This document shows, piece by piece, positions 1 to 8,929 of a stretch of DNA of 36,495 nt. The notes below the pieces were generated by a model. The model was not told where the DNA came from, did not search any database, and saw nothing but the letters and a program-made list of their open reading frames with translations. The stretch is from positions 1-36,495 of the IMG/VR virus record IMGVR_UViG_3300038678_000114; one strand, given 5' to 3'. The DNA is from a virus. A program made the translations under genes and the position numbers. Positions within the stretch are counted from its first letter, which is position 1. Each line of letters opens with the position of its first letter.

Positions 1-127
1 AAAACCCCTCTATTTCGGAAACAAAGAAGTATGAACCTATATCTGAAACATAAACGACTGGTCTTTTTGTCATTTCCTTAAAATCAGTTGTAGTAAATAC
101 ACCCTTTAAAGATAACAATCTTTCACG
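1..127. repeat. Terminal direct repeat, left copy (circular contig overlap)
   Basis: Bases 1-127 are identical to 36369-36495. The repeat sits inside one continuous reading frame on the minus strand that runs 1732 to 1, then 36368 to 35782. The most economical reading is a circular or circularly permuted genome of 36,368 bp cut at an arbitrary point. A length of exactly 127 matches a common assembler k-mer, so I do not read it as a biological terminal repeat. Confidence 0.95.
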
Positions 128-1732
128 CCTGATCTTATCTAGGAACAAAACATAATTTTCATCAAGAAGAGTTTGCCAATTAATTCCAGTAAATTCAGCT
201 CTCCAGTTTATACCTGTTCCAACCTGAAATAAACATATTCTAATATCAATATCGTTTCTTGTAAATTCGGCAATGTTATAAATAGGTAAATCGATAACTG
301 AATTGGTTCCGACCAAAACTTCATTTGAAGCACTCATTTCAACTGACAGAAACTCTTTGGCCTCCTTTGCATTCTCATTATCAACCCTATAAAATGCACT
401 GCCTAAAGAAGATGGAATGTCGTCATCGTTTTTATAGGTAAATATATTTAACTGTGCAAATGTTTTTCCGGACTTTATTGGTGGAAATTCCTGTATTTTT
501 CCCGAAATATCATAAGCGTTATTAGTGGAAATAATATCTTGAAAGGATGAAAGGGCTATTTCTTTTGCTAAATCGTCAATATCCAGTTTAATAAACAACT
601 GCTTCAATGGTATTTTGACTAATTCACTTTGTATTAAATCGGGTAGATTGTAATCACTCAGAACTAAAAAACCATCTAATATGCTAACGTTCGGAGATGA
701 CTCAAATGAACCACTTACATCAAATATCTTCCCCTCATCAATACTAGGGTAAATTCTAACATCTCTGAATAATAAGGGATCTTGTAAATCAAATGTGACC
801 TTTGATCCGATCTCAATATCATCAGTATTCAGGTTTATAAAGTTTTCACCAACGTATATATTTATGAATTGCGATTTAAACCCTCCTGAACTGTCTTCAA
901 TAATTACCTCAATCTTTGTGTCAAAAGCTGAAGAGACAGTCCCTTTAACAATCCACGACTGAGAATATAATTGATTCACTAATTCCCCAGCAATATCAGC
1001 GGTGTTCCCTGCTTTTGAGAACTCAATTGTTCCCGTTGATAGGTCTAATATTCCATCTGGTACGGAAATATCTATAAACTTATTTCTATAATCGCAAACT
1101 TTGAAACCGTTGTGGTTAGCGGTAAACCCTAAATTGTCCAATTTTCCGTCCAACAGGCTACCATAGTCGATAGTATAGCCTGTAGACGACACAATGTTAT
1201 CAATGAGAGTTTTAATTCTGTATTGAGGACGAGAGAACACTAGATTATTAAGTGCCGTTTCTCCTGTATCGCTGGCCTCTGAATCTAGCGCCCACAACCA
1301 AGGGCTGTCTGTTTTAGCTTTAAGGATTGCGAAACTGGCCGCGCCAAATACAAAGTCTTCGTCATATAGTATCAAGTCATTCAGTTTGTCACGCCCTGCA
1401 ATTGTCCAGAAATCGTCACCCTCTGCTAGTTGGATTTTGGTTCCCTTTTTAGGATCGTGCTCAACTACGATAACGGTTCCTGTTGATACAATATTCTGAT
1501 TAAGAGTTAAGGTATATTTTTGGCGTTCCTCGAAAGCCTTATTGTTTGAATTAATGTGTCCTGGAAATAGTATTGATTTCTGTGATAAGCTTGACAAGGG
1601 CAAATTAACCTGATTAGATATCGTAATTCCGCGTTTTGAAAAATCATTCAGCAACAAATTAACCAAGAATAGTTTAAAACTTTCTTTAGAATTCAGTTCT
1701 ACATTTTCACCGTTAATTTGAAGATTAAACAT
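1..1732 (-). CDS. Large tail/baseplate protein, N-terminal part (gene spans the contig junction)
   Basis: Translation from the ATG at 1732 gives a product beginning MFNLQINGENVELNSKES and stays open to base 1. It continues in frame at 36368 and stops at 35782, for 772 residues in total (2319 nt, divisible by three). The start lies one base after the stop of the upstream gene. No catalytic motif is visible. The sequence is rich in beta-forming and acidic segments, with a central stretch around SSTGYTIDYGSLL. Its position directly before the tape measure and its size suggest a structural tail protein, possibly tail-associated (Tal/baseplate-like). I do not recognise a specific family, so the function is inferred from context. 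Confidence 0.8.
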   Translation of the reverse strand, partial: MFNLQINGENVELNSKESFKLFLVNLLLNDFSKRGITISNQVNLPLSSLSQKSILFPGHINSNNKAFEERQKYTLTLNQNIVSTGTVIVVEHDPKKGTKIQLAEGDDFWTIAGRDKLNDLILYDEDFVFGAASFAILKAKTDSPWLWALDSEASDTGETALNNLVFSRPQYRIKTLIDNIVSSTGYTIDYGSLLDGKLDNLGFTANHNGFKVCDYRNKFIDISVPDGILDLSTGTIEFSKAGNTADIAGELVNQLYSQSWIVKGTVSSAFDTKIEVIIEDSSGGFKSQFINIYVGENFINLNTDDIEIGSKVTFDLQDPLLFRDVRIYPSIDEGKIFDVSGSFESSPNVSILDGFLVLSDYNLPDLIQSELVKIPLKQLFIKLDIDDLAKEIALSSFQDIISTNNAYDISGKIQEFPPIKSGKTFAQLNIFTYKNDDDIPSSLGSAFYRVDNENAKEAKEFLSVEMSASNEVLVGTNSVIDLPIYNIAEFTRNDIDIRICLFQVGTGINWRAEFTGINWQTLLDENYVLFLDKIRRERLLSLKGVFTTTDFKEMTKRPVVYVSDIGSYFFVSEIEGF

Positions 1733-1733
1733 A

Positions 1734-2150
1734 TCATACAGTCATTAAGTCGGGTTCTTTGAGTCTACCTGTGAATGATATTGAATAATCTTTATCAATT
1801 CGAGGCGTTTTAATATTTGCGTCTAACAATCCTACTGGAGTCAGAACGCTATCTTTTGCAACAATGAAAATTCTAGGGCTCTTTAATATGCTTCTGACAT
1901 AAAAATACTCTTCTCTGGATAATGATCCCGATAGAAACGGTCGGTCGTTTTCTTCTTCTGTTGGTATAGTTCTAAAGTCATCTGACACGCTAACCTGAGT
2001 ATATGTAAAAGAATCCTCGTCATCTTCCAAATTAGAACTAAATAACCATTGCTTCACGCCTCCATTATGAACCCACATTAATACATACTCTTCAATGAGC
2101 TTTTCTGAATCGCTCTCTGAACTTGGTTTTATTTTTCGGTAAACTGTCAT
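1734..2150 (-). CDS. Hypothetical tail-cluster protein, 138 aa
   Basis: Starts MTVYRKIKPSSESDSEKLI and is acidic and polar, with no signal peptide or membrane segment. The start overlaps the stop of the upstream lipoprotein gene by four bases (ATGA), and its stop lies one base before the 772-residue tail gene, so it belongs to the same late transcription unit. No family recognised. A minor virion or tail-assembly protein is likely from context only. Confidence 0.75.
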   Translation of the reverse strand: MTVYRKIKPSSESDSEKLIEEYVLMWVHNGGVKQWLFSSNLEDDEDSFTYTQVSVSDDFRTIPTEEENDRPFLSGSLSREEYFYVRSILKSPRIFIVAKDSVLTPVGLLDANIKTPRIDKDYSISFTGRLKEPDLMTV

Positions 2151-2599
2151 TTATTATAAAATAGCTCATTCCAGTAGTGTTCTTTCAATTCATCTGAAGA
2201 ACCGTTAAAATCTATTTTGGTTCTTTCAGACATTAGACTAATTGGTACATTCTTTCCATCATAATAAAATGTATTGTTTTCGTGCGATCTTTTTAAATAA
2301 AAATGAGCTAGTTCGTGATATATTAATTTTTGCCTGAGAAAACTATTCCAATTATATTTAGTAGTATCTATTCTGATTAAATTTTTTGAATGATATGTTC
2401 TTGCCGCTGGTCCTCCTTCTATGCTTTTCACCAATTCAATTTTTAGTGATGAATTTTTAATTTTAATTCCTCTCGTTTTTGATTGATATATAAATTCCTC
2501 AAATTCAATTCGAATAGGTGTACAATCGCATTTATTAATATCATAATCAAATGTCATACACGATGCCAATAATATAAATATGATACCAAGCCCCTTCAT
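2147..2599 (-). CDS. Putative secreted lipoprotein metallopeptidase with HExxH motif
   Basis: 150 residues. The N-terminus is a hydrophobic signal followed by a lipobox-like LLASC with the lipidated cysteine at about residue 14. A zinc-binding HELAH motif lies at 95-99, followed by a third histidine at 106 (HELAHFYLKRSH) and a later PISLM at 119-123 that resembles a metzincin Met-turn. The spacing HExxH-x6-H differs by one residue from the classical HExxHxxGxxH. The product should be exported and anchored in an envelope membrane. It sits between tail genes and overlaps the next gene by four bases. Possible roles are virion-associated peptidase or surface modification against superinfection; neither is shown by the sequence. 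Confidence 0.72.
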   Translation of the reverse strand: MKGLGIIFILLASCMTFDYDINKCDCTPIRIEFEEFIYQSKTRGIKIKNSSLKIELVKSIEGGPAARTYHSKNLIRIDTTKYNWNSFLRQKLIYHELAHFYLKRSHENNTFYYDGKNVPISLMSERTKIDFNGSSDELKEHYWNELFYNK

Positions 2600-2604
2600 A
2601 GTTT

Positions 2605-3417
2605 CTATTGCCTCGTTTTTATGGTTATAAAGAAATTCAGGTCGGCAATACTACCGGCCACTTCTGTTCCTATTGATACTCTAGTTCCCGAGTCTTCATA
2701 TATAAACGCTCTAGAAATATCACTAGCAACTGGTACGTTTCCGGGTGCAACAGATGATGTTCTTAATGAGTTTACAGATATTGCATAGTTGCTTGATTCC
2801 ATCAATGCGACTGTTAAATGAACAGCGTTTTTAAATATTCCATATCCTCCAGTTCCAAGTTTTGATATTGTCCAAATGTCTTCATTCACAGTAAATCCTT
2901 TAAATGCAGCGGTAGCACCATCTATATATGCAGAAAGTCTTATTGATTCATTTGTCACCTTCATGGGTTCTAACAAATTAACCCTAATTGTTCCGTTAAT
3001 ATTCCAAGCTTCAAATGATAAATCTGTTAATCCAACTTGAATGATGGATCCGTCTTCTAAAGTATTAGGCCACCATTCAGAACCTGGCACCGTAAAAGTA
3101 TCACCCGTTTTCTTGGTTATTTCAACCCTTACTCTTTGACCCGTTTCAAGGTTGTTAATATTTATTGTTCTAGCTGCCGTTCCTGCTGCGCCTGTATCAA
3201 TAATGAACAAGTCTGACGCTGATGCATCAAGATTCATTGTTGCTGCCGTTACAACCGCTGCAGAATCATCTTTTTTCAATATCTGTGAATCTAAGTGATC
3301 TTGGATTACTTGATTGTGCTCAGTTTTTTGTATTAATGGGTTTCCATCAAAAGGAGCTAACCTACTAATAAAGTTAAGGAACTGCGTTTTTAGTGTTGGT
3401 CTGTTTTTAATGCTCAT
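2605..3417 (-). CDS. Hypothetical virion/tail fibre-like protein, 270 aa
   Basis: The N-terminal 60 residues are helical and polar (FLNFISRLAPFDGNPLIQKTEHNQV). They are followed by an alanine/threonine-rich beta-type region (AAVVTAATMNLDASASDLF) and a C-terminal beta-rich domain ending in ADLNFFITIKTRQ. This composition is usual for phage decoration, fibre or baseplate proteins. The start comes one base after the stop of the preceding gene. No specific family recognised. Confidence 0.72.
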   Translation of the reverse strand: MSIKNRPTLKTQFLNFISRLAPFDGNPLIQKTEHNQVIQDHLDSQILKKDDSAAVVTAATMNLDASASDLFIIDTGAAGTAARTININNLETGQRVRVEITKKTGDTFTVPGSEWWPNTLEDGSIIQVGLTDLSFEAWNINGTIRVNLLEPMKVTNESIRLSAYIDGATAAFKGFTVNEDIWTISKLGTGGYGIFKNAVHLTVALMESSNYAISVNSLRTSSVAPGNVPVASDISRAFIYEDSGTRVSIGTEVAGSIADLNFFITIKTRQ

Positions 3418-3418
3418 C

Positions 3419-3958
3419 TTATTCTAATTCAAAGTCTAGTATATAATCAAATCCCTCATCAACAAATGAACAAGTCAATATTTTGCCTACTGTGGTTATT
3501 GATAAATCATTTATATCGTAAATGTAATGACTAGAATTTGATTCTAAAGTTATCCTAGACATTGTGTCGTTATCCTCCCCAACAGATTCACTCCTAAAAT
3601 TACCAAAACTGACTTGAAATTTCCCATCTGTAGTTTCAATAATCCAGCTCCATTGTTTACCAACAATTTTATTTAATGCATCTTGGTCAAAAAGAGGAAC
3701 GTTAAAATCAAGCGTGTTGAATTTTCTAAGTTTACCGTAATATGTAGATGGTAAAAAGTCGCCTCCTCCTGTTTCGCTCTCAATTTCAAGACCTGATTTA
3801 AAATGATGATCAATTTTGAAATCAGCAAAATCCAATGTTAGGGTATCGATAACCCTATCTGAATTCATACTAATATCTAACCCATTTATAATATCGAATA
3901 TGAACGGGCCTGAAACCTTTGTTTTAAAGAGCCATATATTTAGAACGCCTATTTTCAT
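3419..3958 (-). CDS. Hypothetical tail/connector-region protein, 179 aa
   Basis: Starts MKIGVLNIWLFKTKVSGPF and overlaps the adaptor gene upstream by four bases (ATGA). The protein is beta-rich and acidic (DRVIDTLTLDFADFKIDHHF and similar alternating segments), with no transmembrane segment. Its place after the portal and adaptor genes fits a neck, tail-completion or baseplate component. The assignment is contextual. Confidence 0.72.
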   Translation of the reverse strand: MKIGVLNIWLFKTKVSGPFIFDIINGLDISMNSDRVIDTLTLDFADFKIDHHFKSGLEIESETGGGDFLPSTYYGKLRKFNTLDFNVPLFDQDALNKIVGKQWSWIIETTDGKFQVSFGNFRSESVGEDNDTMSRITLESNSSHYIYDINDLSITTVGKILTCSFVDEGFDYILDFELE

Positions 3959-4518
3959 ATCCTACCATCTAATGGGTGATCTACTGGATATGATCTTCCA
4001 ACTACTTTAAAAATTGTATTGCTCTGTGAGGCTGGTTGCTCCTGTAGGCTCTCGCCAAACTCTAAATAATCACTTTGATTGTCATTAAGAAATTTCAATA
4101 TGGTGTCTTCAAGACCGTCCGCTGATCTTAAAAAGTGGTCTCTTTCTTGAATCCCCGACTTTCTGTTATATCCGTTCTCAGCATCCTCATCCTTGAACAA
4201 TCTTACTCCAATTGGAGTAATCTGAGAGGTAGAACCATTGTAATACAGGTACAACCAAATGTAATCTAAATACAATTTAACTCCTCTGAAGTTAATGTCA
4301 TCTCCTGAATTGTAAGTCTTACCATCCAACAGATCGACAAATCTTACCTCTGAGGGATCAGCTATCAAAGCATTATATAATTTGGCTCCAAGTATTTTTT
4401 CGAGGTAATTTATTTGCGCTTCTTTTGCGAACAAATCAAAGTCTTTAATGTTGACAGATACTTTTCTGACTGTTCTAACGTCCTCAATTGTGAATAATAT
4501 AGTGTCTGTAATAGCCAT
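3955..4518 (-). CDS. Head-tail adaptor-like protein (DUF6712-like)
   Basis: 187 residues. Its ATG shares one base with the portal stop codon, so translation is probably coupled. The N-terminal half is helical and carries FDLFAKEAQINYLEKILG, then KLYLDYIWLYLYYNG, with a flexible polar C-terminus. This resembles the small helical adaptor (DUF6712-type) encoded next to structural genes in Bacteroidota phages, which would join the portal to the tail. The family call is from memory and moderate; position supports it. Confidence 0.65.
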   Translation of the reverse strand: MAITDTILFTIEDVRTVRKVSVNIKDFDLFAKEAQINYLEKILGAKLYNALIADPSEVRFVDLLDGKTYNSGDDINFRGVKLYLDYIWLYLYYNGSTSQITPIGVRLFKDEDAENGYNRKSGIQERDHFLRSADGLEDTILKFLNDNQSDYLEFGESLQEQPASQSNTIFKVVGRSYPVDHPLDGRI

Positions 4519-5654
4519 TATTGTATATTTGAATTGTTAGTATCCTTCATTTCAAGCGGTACTATCTCAAGATCACTGAGTCCAAATATTGTATTCTCTA
4601 TAAAACTGTTGAAAACCCTTTGAACCTTGGTTCTGTCTGCTTCAGTATCAGCATTTTTATAGTTAAATGCGTCATTGAATGAGGCTTGATTAAACATACC
4701 ACTACTAGAAACGCCTAATAATATTGGAGGCATTCTGTATTCTTTAAAAATAGACGACTCAGCGTGTTCATTTTGATTGGTGAAAAGCTGATCAACATTT
4801 GTAGGTGAAAGAGATTCAACCATGGTAAACGGCTTCATTTCTCCTGTCACGCTTACTGGAACATTTACTACAACTGATGATCCTGCCTTATCTGCTCCGT
4901 GTAGCTTACCTATTTCATCGCTTAAATTTTTGTTGTTTTTTACGCCTTCTTCACCTTGTAATAAAGATGGGTTTTTGATAATGGTAGTTCCTGAAAAACC
5001 ATTCTTGATATTTGCGTTGGAGAATACCTGAGAATCACTTTCAAAATTGGCCGATACTTTAGATGCCTGTAAAAATGACTCTGGATATATACCTCCATCG
5101 TGTGCGAAGTATAGAATAGTACCTAAAAAATTGTCAAATCCTCCCGATTTTTCTATCTGTATTTTTAATCTATCAGGATTATAAAGAAATATATCTATAT
5201 CCTCGTCAAAAAATCTTTGCCCGTGTACCCAATTGCCGAACCTAACTTTCCAGAAAGTGTTTAATTTCCTAATGAATTCGAAATCTGCATTGAATATCTC
5301 AATTATTTCACCTAGTAGATTGTAATTGAAATGTAATGCAAAACCCCCAAATTCGGAATAGTCACCAACGGCTTTGTTAAGGATGTCATTTAGAGTTTCG
5401 TTGTCACGATTTACAACAATGTCCGCTTGATCCCCAAAACCTAGACCGAAGACAAAATCACGCAATCTTCTAACACAGCCTTTAGCCGTTGGGCTATTCC
5501 TTATAGCTGCTAATGTTCTATTTGGGTATAGGTTGTCAATACCGTAAGGAATGATTTCCTGACCGTCCTGACTAAAAACTAAGGAAGGCAATACATCAAT
5601 TTTTAACTGATTGATGACTGCCTTCGCTGATAATTGCTCGTTATGTTCAGCCAT
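4518..5654 (-). CDS. Phage portal protein
   Basis: 378 residues. Recognisable features are an N-terminal segment around YGIDNLYPNRTLAAIRNSP, a clip/stem region, and the C-terminal signature FKEYRMPPILLGV...FNQASFNDAFNY followed by a helical KVQRVFNSFIENTIFG. The phrase 'R-MPP-LLG' before an asparagine/alanine-rich helix is typical of portals of the HK97/lambda type. The dodecameric portal sits at the capsid vertex and is the DNA channel for the terminase. The gene lies downstream of the capsid and tail-tube genes rather than directly after the terminase, which is unusual. Confidence 0.85.
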   Translation of the reverse strand: MAEHNEQLSAKAVINQLKIDVLPSLVFSQDGQEIIPYGIDNLYPNRTLAAIRNSPTAKGCVRRLRDFVFGLGFGDQADIVVNRDNETLNDILNKAVGDYSEFGGFALHFNYNLLGEIIEIFNADFEFIRKLNTFWKVRFGNWVHGQRFFDEDIDIFLYNPDRLKIQIEKSGGFDNFLGTILYFAHDGGIYPESFLQASKVSANFESDSQVFSNANIKNGFSGTTIIKNPSLLQGEEGVKNNKNLSDEIGKLHGADKAGSSVVVNVPVSVTGEMKPFTMVESLSPTNVDQLFTNQNEHAESSIFKEYRMPPILLGVSSSGMFNQASFNDAFNYKNADTEADRTKVQRVFNSFIENTIFGLSDLEIVPLEMKDTNNSNIQ

Positions 5655-5666
5655 TTAGACTACATT

Positions 5667-6041
5667 TTATTTGTCCTCTGGTTTGTCCTCTCCAAGTCCT
5701 ACAGCATTTTTAACCGTGTCGATTATACTTCCTGCGGCCTTTGGAATAGCTGCTCCTTTTCTATCAGTCAACCAATGTTTTTTGGCCTTAGTGTCGAATC
5801 TACTAAGCTGATCAATAGTCAAGCATACATCCTTGTGGAGCTGCATTTTAACGCCTCCGATGTTTAGGTTTCGCCAAGTTGCCTGATCAAATTCTTTTTG
5901 CTCCTTACCTTTCAAGTAAGTTTTAGTCTTATTGAAATGAGCGTTTTTCACAAAATAGCTAGTCTTTTGATCTTCTGCTATTTCTGGTACTACAGGCGTG
6001 AACTGTTCACGTGCTGATTTAGATTTACTTTCTACTGACAT
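5667..6041 (-). CDS. Hypothetical structural-cluster protein, 124 aa
   Basis: Basic and hydrophilic N-terminus (MSVESKSKSAREQFTPVVPE). The middle contains TWRNLNIGGVKMQLHKDVCLT and the tail is flexible and acidic (GLGEDKPEDK). No membrane or catalytic motif. It lies between a 49-residue gene and the portal, separated by 12 bases, within the head/tail operon. Function unknown; a minor head or connector protein is possible. Confidence 0.7.
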   Translation of the reverse strand: MSVESKSKSAREQFTPVVPEIAEDQKTSYFVKNAHFNKTKTYLKGKEQKEFDQATWRNLNIGGVKMQLHKDVCLTIDQLSRFDTKAKKHWLTDRKGAAIPKAAGSIIDTVKNAVGLGEDKPEDK

Positions 6042-6042
6042 T

Positions 6043-6192
6043 TTAATCTGTTTTGGATTTATCTACTTTGATAGTCTTATTTTTTAAGGCTCTATCAATA
6101 ACCTTCTTTGGTAAATTCCCAATCTTAGTTGCAGGAATCTCAATGCCGCCCGTTGTCAGGCGGCTAGTTGAGATATATTTATATTGCGTCAT
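6043..6192 (-). CDS. Small conserved-looking structural-cluster protein, 49 aa
   Basis: Start at 6192 gives MTQYKYISTSRLTTGGIEIP and ends KTIKVDKSKTD. It fills the gap between the tail-tube candidate (eight bases upstream) and the 124-residue gene (stop directly before its ATG). The pattern 'IEIP...IGNLPKKVIDRALKNKTI' is like small proteins that follow capsid genes in other phages, with a short helix after a leading LP motif. It is below usual gene-calling size, but position and composition make it credible. Confidence 0.65.
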   Translation of the reverse strand: MTQYKYISTSRLTTGGIEIPATKIGNLPKKVIDRALKNKTIKVDKSKTD

Positions 6193-6200
6193 GTCACTCA

Positions 6201-6785
6201 TTACACTACTGGTATGAGTAACAATTCTAATTTTGCAATTGTCGTTGCCCTTGCACCATCGGTAAAGTTGACGGGTGGTAACGTTTCAAGAGTTGTATCG
6301 GTTGGCGTTCCTAGCGTTGGTTGGATTCCTCCTCCTTTTGCTGGATCTCCTGGAGTCTCGTCAAATGCCGTAAGCTCTAAACCAGACTCATCACCGTACA
6401 CTTCTGATACAGCCACATTAGAGTCCATTACAAGAATGGCTATAACGCGGTTGAAGTTTGCGAGTTTTGCAAATTCTGCTTTTATCGCCTGAAGCCTCGA
6501 AGGAATAAACGACACAACAGCATGAGCAAAACCAGATTTACCACCATTATTCTTAGTAAACGGGGTTGCCGGAACGGAACCTCCTCTGGTTAACTCATAT
6601 TTGAATGCAGCAGCTCCTACTGTAGTTAATACAACGTCTGTGATTGTTCCGTCAACATCGCGTGTTATCGTTGCTGTTTTCCAATCGTCATAGTTGATTA
6701 AGTACATATTTCCTGTTACACCACCGACTCCTAAATCGAAGCAATCGGCTGGTGCAAATCCTATGTCTATTTTACAATCTGGCAT
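6201..6785 (-). CDS. Probable major tail (tube) protein
   Basis: 194 residues, directly downstream of the major capsid gene with a three-base gap. The N-terminal part has CKIDIGFAPADCFDLGVGG then VTGNMYLINYDDW, a layout I associate with tail proteins of Bacteroidota phages (DC...GG...YL-NYDD). A beta-rich domain follows with FKYELTRGG and a C-terminal domain ending in KLELLLIPVV. Only one copy of such a protein is encoded and no sheath gene is visible, consistent with a non-contractile tail. The tail-tube role is inferred from family resemblance and position. Confidence 0.6.
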   Translation of the reverse strand: MPDCKIDIGFAPADCFDLGVGGVTGNMYLINYDDWKTATITRDVDGTITDVVLTTVGAAAFKYELTRGGSVPATPFTKNNGGKSGFAHAVVSFIPSRLQAIKAEFAKLANFNRVIAILVMDSNVAVSEVYGDESGLELTAFDETPGDPAKGGGIQPTLGTPTDTTLETLPPVNFTDGARATTIAKLELLLIPVV

Positions 6786-6788
6786 AAC

Positions 6789-7760
6789 TTATACGTTATC
6801 TTTAAAGAAAATATCTAAACCAGTTACGTGCTGAACTCCTAAGAACATTCTCATTAAGATAGCCCAATTTTGGTCGATCTCAACTTCTCTGTACAATTTT
6901 AGTGTATCAATATCACGTGGAACCCAAACACCTTGAACCAAGTTGCTTCGAGCTGATCTTCCAGCGATAGTAACAAACATAAAATCTTTAGGAATTCCCT
7001 CTTGAGGAACAATTGGAATACCTCCGTTTTGTCCTGACTGAGTAATACTTCTAACACCTTGAACCTGAGTTATAGTAATACTATTCTGAGTATCACGATT
7101 TGCCTCATCCAATAGATCAAGGTCTTCGTAAGACACAAAAATAGTTAGTCCTGGAACTGATCTTAATCGAGGATCAACTGCGTTTCTCAATTCGAAAATT
7201 TCATCCAAAACATTGGCAGCTGTAATCACTACAGGCGTACCTACTTGGGTCGCATCAGCATCAGCGAGGATTAATTTCTTCATTCCATCATAAAAACGTA
7301 ATGGATCTGGAGAGATTAAAGCGTCATCGCCTTGAACGTGAAGTAAATTCACTTGAGTTTTAGTTGCCTCCATAATTCTATTGAAAATAACACTCAATAT
7401 TTTAGGATTCAATTTCAAGTCAATTGCTAATCCTGAAGGTTGATAATCTGGAAAAGTATCAAGCCAATCAGTTACGGTAAACTCATCTGGCACCATTAAA
7501 GCTACAACAGATAAGTTTCTACCATCGATTAGAACGGTAGTTCCTGCTGGAAAATCAGTTCCTAATCTTGGATTAGCAACATTTTCCTCAATAGGATTTC
7601 CTGCATGAGATGCACGTGTTAATTGACGAGGTAAAGCATCAACGTTAACTTCGGTTCTCATGAATGGTCCCCATGTAAAACCTGTTCCAACAGCGATTTC
7701 GTAAATGGCTGCTTTAGTTACGGACCCACCATAGAGGGTACTTCCTTGTTCTGCTCCCAT
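6789..7760 (-). CDS. Major capsid protein, HK97-fold candidate
   Basis: 323 residues, immediately following the prohead protease; its ATG overlaps the protease stop (TAATG). Features are an N-arm-like region (TKAAIYEIAVGTGFTWGPF), a spine-helix-like segment (PKILSVIFNRIMEATKTQV), a mid-domain with ANVLDEIFELRNAVDPRLR, and a C-terminal region ending DQNWAILMRMFLGVQHVTG. Size, order and composition fit an HK97-fold capsid protein of a mid-size siphophage. Confidence 0.8.
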   Translation of the reverse strand: MGAEQGSTLYGGSVTKAAIYEIAVGTGFTWGPFMRTEVNVDALPRQLTRASHAGNPIEENVANPRLGTDFPAGTTVLIDGRNLSVVALMVPDEFTVTDWLDTFPDYQPSGLAIDLKLNPKILSVIFNRIMEATKTQVNLLHVQGDDALISPDPLRFYDGMKKLILADADATQVGTPVVITAANVLDEIFELRNAVDPRLRSVPGLTIFVSYEDLDLLDEANRDTQNSITITQVQGVRSITQSGQNGGIPIVPQEGIPKDFMFVTIAGRSARSNLVQGVWVPRDIDTLKLYREVEIDQNWAILMRMFLGVQHVTGLDIFFKDNV

Positions 7761-8875
7761 TATTTCTTATCGTTTAGGTCCGTCTCAACTGCTTTAATAA
7801 CTCCTCTCATCTCAGAAGCTAAAGACGCATCCGATTGATCCGTGTTAATGTCTAATTCGTTTTTAGAGTCCACTTTAGGAATTCTAAATCCTGAGCCATT
7901 ACCAGCGGCTTTCATAGCAGCCGTGTAGCCGTTAAAAGCATCTGTCAATTTTTTTACCTCTTCTGAAGTTGGCAAATCCTCCCGAGCTTCGATTATTGCT
8001 AATCTTGCTTCGACAGAATTATCCTCTTCTCCGATTTCGGTAACCACTTGTTTAGCATCAATAACAATCTCACGACCATCTACTAATTTATGTGTACCTT
8101 CTAAGCTCTCTTCTGAGCCAATTCTAGCAACTGAATCACCAACTGCTAGGGAACTTTCTTTGGAGTTAAATACAAATGGTACTCCTCCTTCAATTTCGCC
8201 TGACTGAACCGTCCCTGACGTATTCTCTGGCTTTTTCGATTTACTGAATAAACTCATATTGTTTATATATTGATTATACTTATTTTGTGAATTTTCAAGG
8301 TAAGCTGCTATTTTTATCGTGGGAGAGTCGTTTTTTCTGACAACCTTAGTAATCTCGTCAACAATTCCAGCGTCTTTTGCCTCCTGTGCGGTGAACCAGA
8401 AATCCTTAGCCTCTCCTTTAAAGATTTGATTAACGAGTTTTTGACTCATCCCTCTTTTCTTCATTAGCTTTGCGGCTGTCTTATTGAAATCATTAAGTGC
8501 TTTTTGATCTGTCTCTGAAACTTCCTCCCCAGATTCACCATTAATATGCGCTTGGTGAAGCATTATGGTTGAGTGCTCATCAATAGTTACTTTGTCAAAA
8601 AATGCCAAAAGAACTCCTGCCATACTTGCAGCAATACCACGAACATGGGCGATTGTTTTAGATGGATGCTCTGCGATAGCCCTTGCCATTCTAAAACCCC
8701 CAAAAATATTCCCACCTGGTGAATCAATTATAGCGTTTAAATCTCCTTGATCTTTGCGCCATTCTGTTATCATTTGAATCCAATCGACAAAACCATGTTC
8801 ATTATCTATTGGAGATGTTAAGAATATTTGGTTATCCATACGATCAAATGTACCGTATTGGGATGGCGTTTCCAA
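7760..8875 (-). CDS. ClpP-like (S14) prohead protease with C-terminal scaffold-like region
   Basis: 371 residues. The N-terminal 180 residues match the ClpP/S14 phage protease family: IDSPGGNIFGG at 50-60, the catalytic serine in GIAASMAGVLLAF (Ser84), histidine in IMLHQAH (about 107), and the typical FWFTAQEAKDAGIVDEI near 175. The C-terminal half is polar, contains a coiled-coil-like stretch (VEARLAIIEAREDLPTSEEV) and resembles the scaffold portion fused to proteases in many phages. It would act inside the procapsid, trimming the capsid or scaffold. The stop codon overlaps the capsid start. METPSQYG at 8875 is the first ATG; an alternative is Met13 at 8839. Confidence 0.85.
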   Translation of the reverse strand: METPSQYGTFDRMDNQIFLTSPIDNEHGFVDWIQMITEWRKDQGDLNAIIDSPGGNIFGGFRMARAIAEHPSKTIAHVRGIAASMAGVLLAFFDKVTIDEHSTIMLHQAHINGESGEEVSETDQKALNDFNKTAAKLMKKRGMSQKLVNQIFKGEAKDFWFTAQEAKDAGIVDEITKVVRKNDSPTIKIAAYLENSQNKYNQYINNMSLFSKSKKPENTSGTVQSGEIEGGVPFVFNSKESSLAVGDSVARIGSEESLEGTHKLVDGREIVIDAKQVVTEIGEEDNSVEARLAIIEAREDLPTSEEVKKLTDAFNGYTAAMKAAGNGSGFRIPKVDSKNELDINTDQSDASLASEMRGVIKAVETDLNDKK

Positions 8876-8929
8876 ATATGGGATGATTTATTTCATTTTA
8901 CCTGTTTGGGAAACGCAACCGTATTGGGA

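Noticed and set aside
1-127. The 127-bp terminal repeat as a true phage direct terminal repeat or cohesive end
   Set aside because: It lies in the middle of a continuous coding frame and its length equals a common assembly k-mer; circular contig closure explains it fully.
3816-4010. Plus-strand ORFs here and throughout (for example 9953-10246, 12543-12860, 29494-29910, 33303-33599)
   Set aside because: All lie opposite well-supported minus-strand genes, have odd composition, and lack leaders or coupling; they are antisense shadows.
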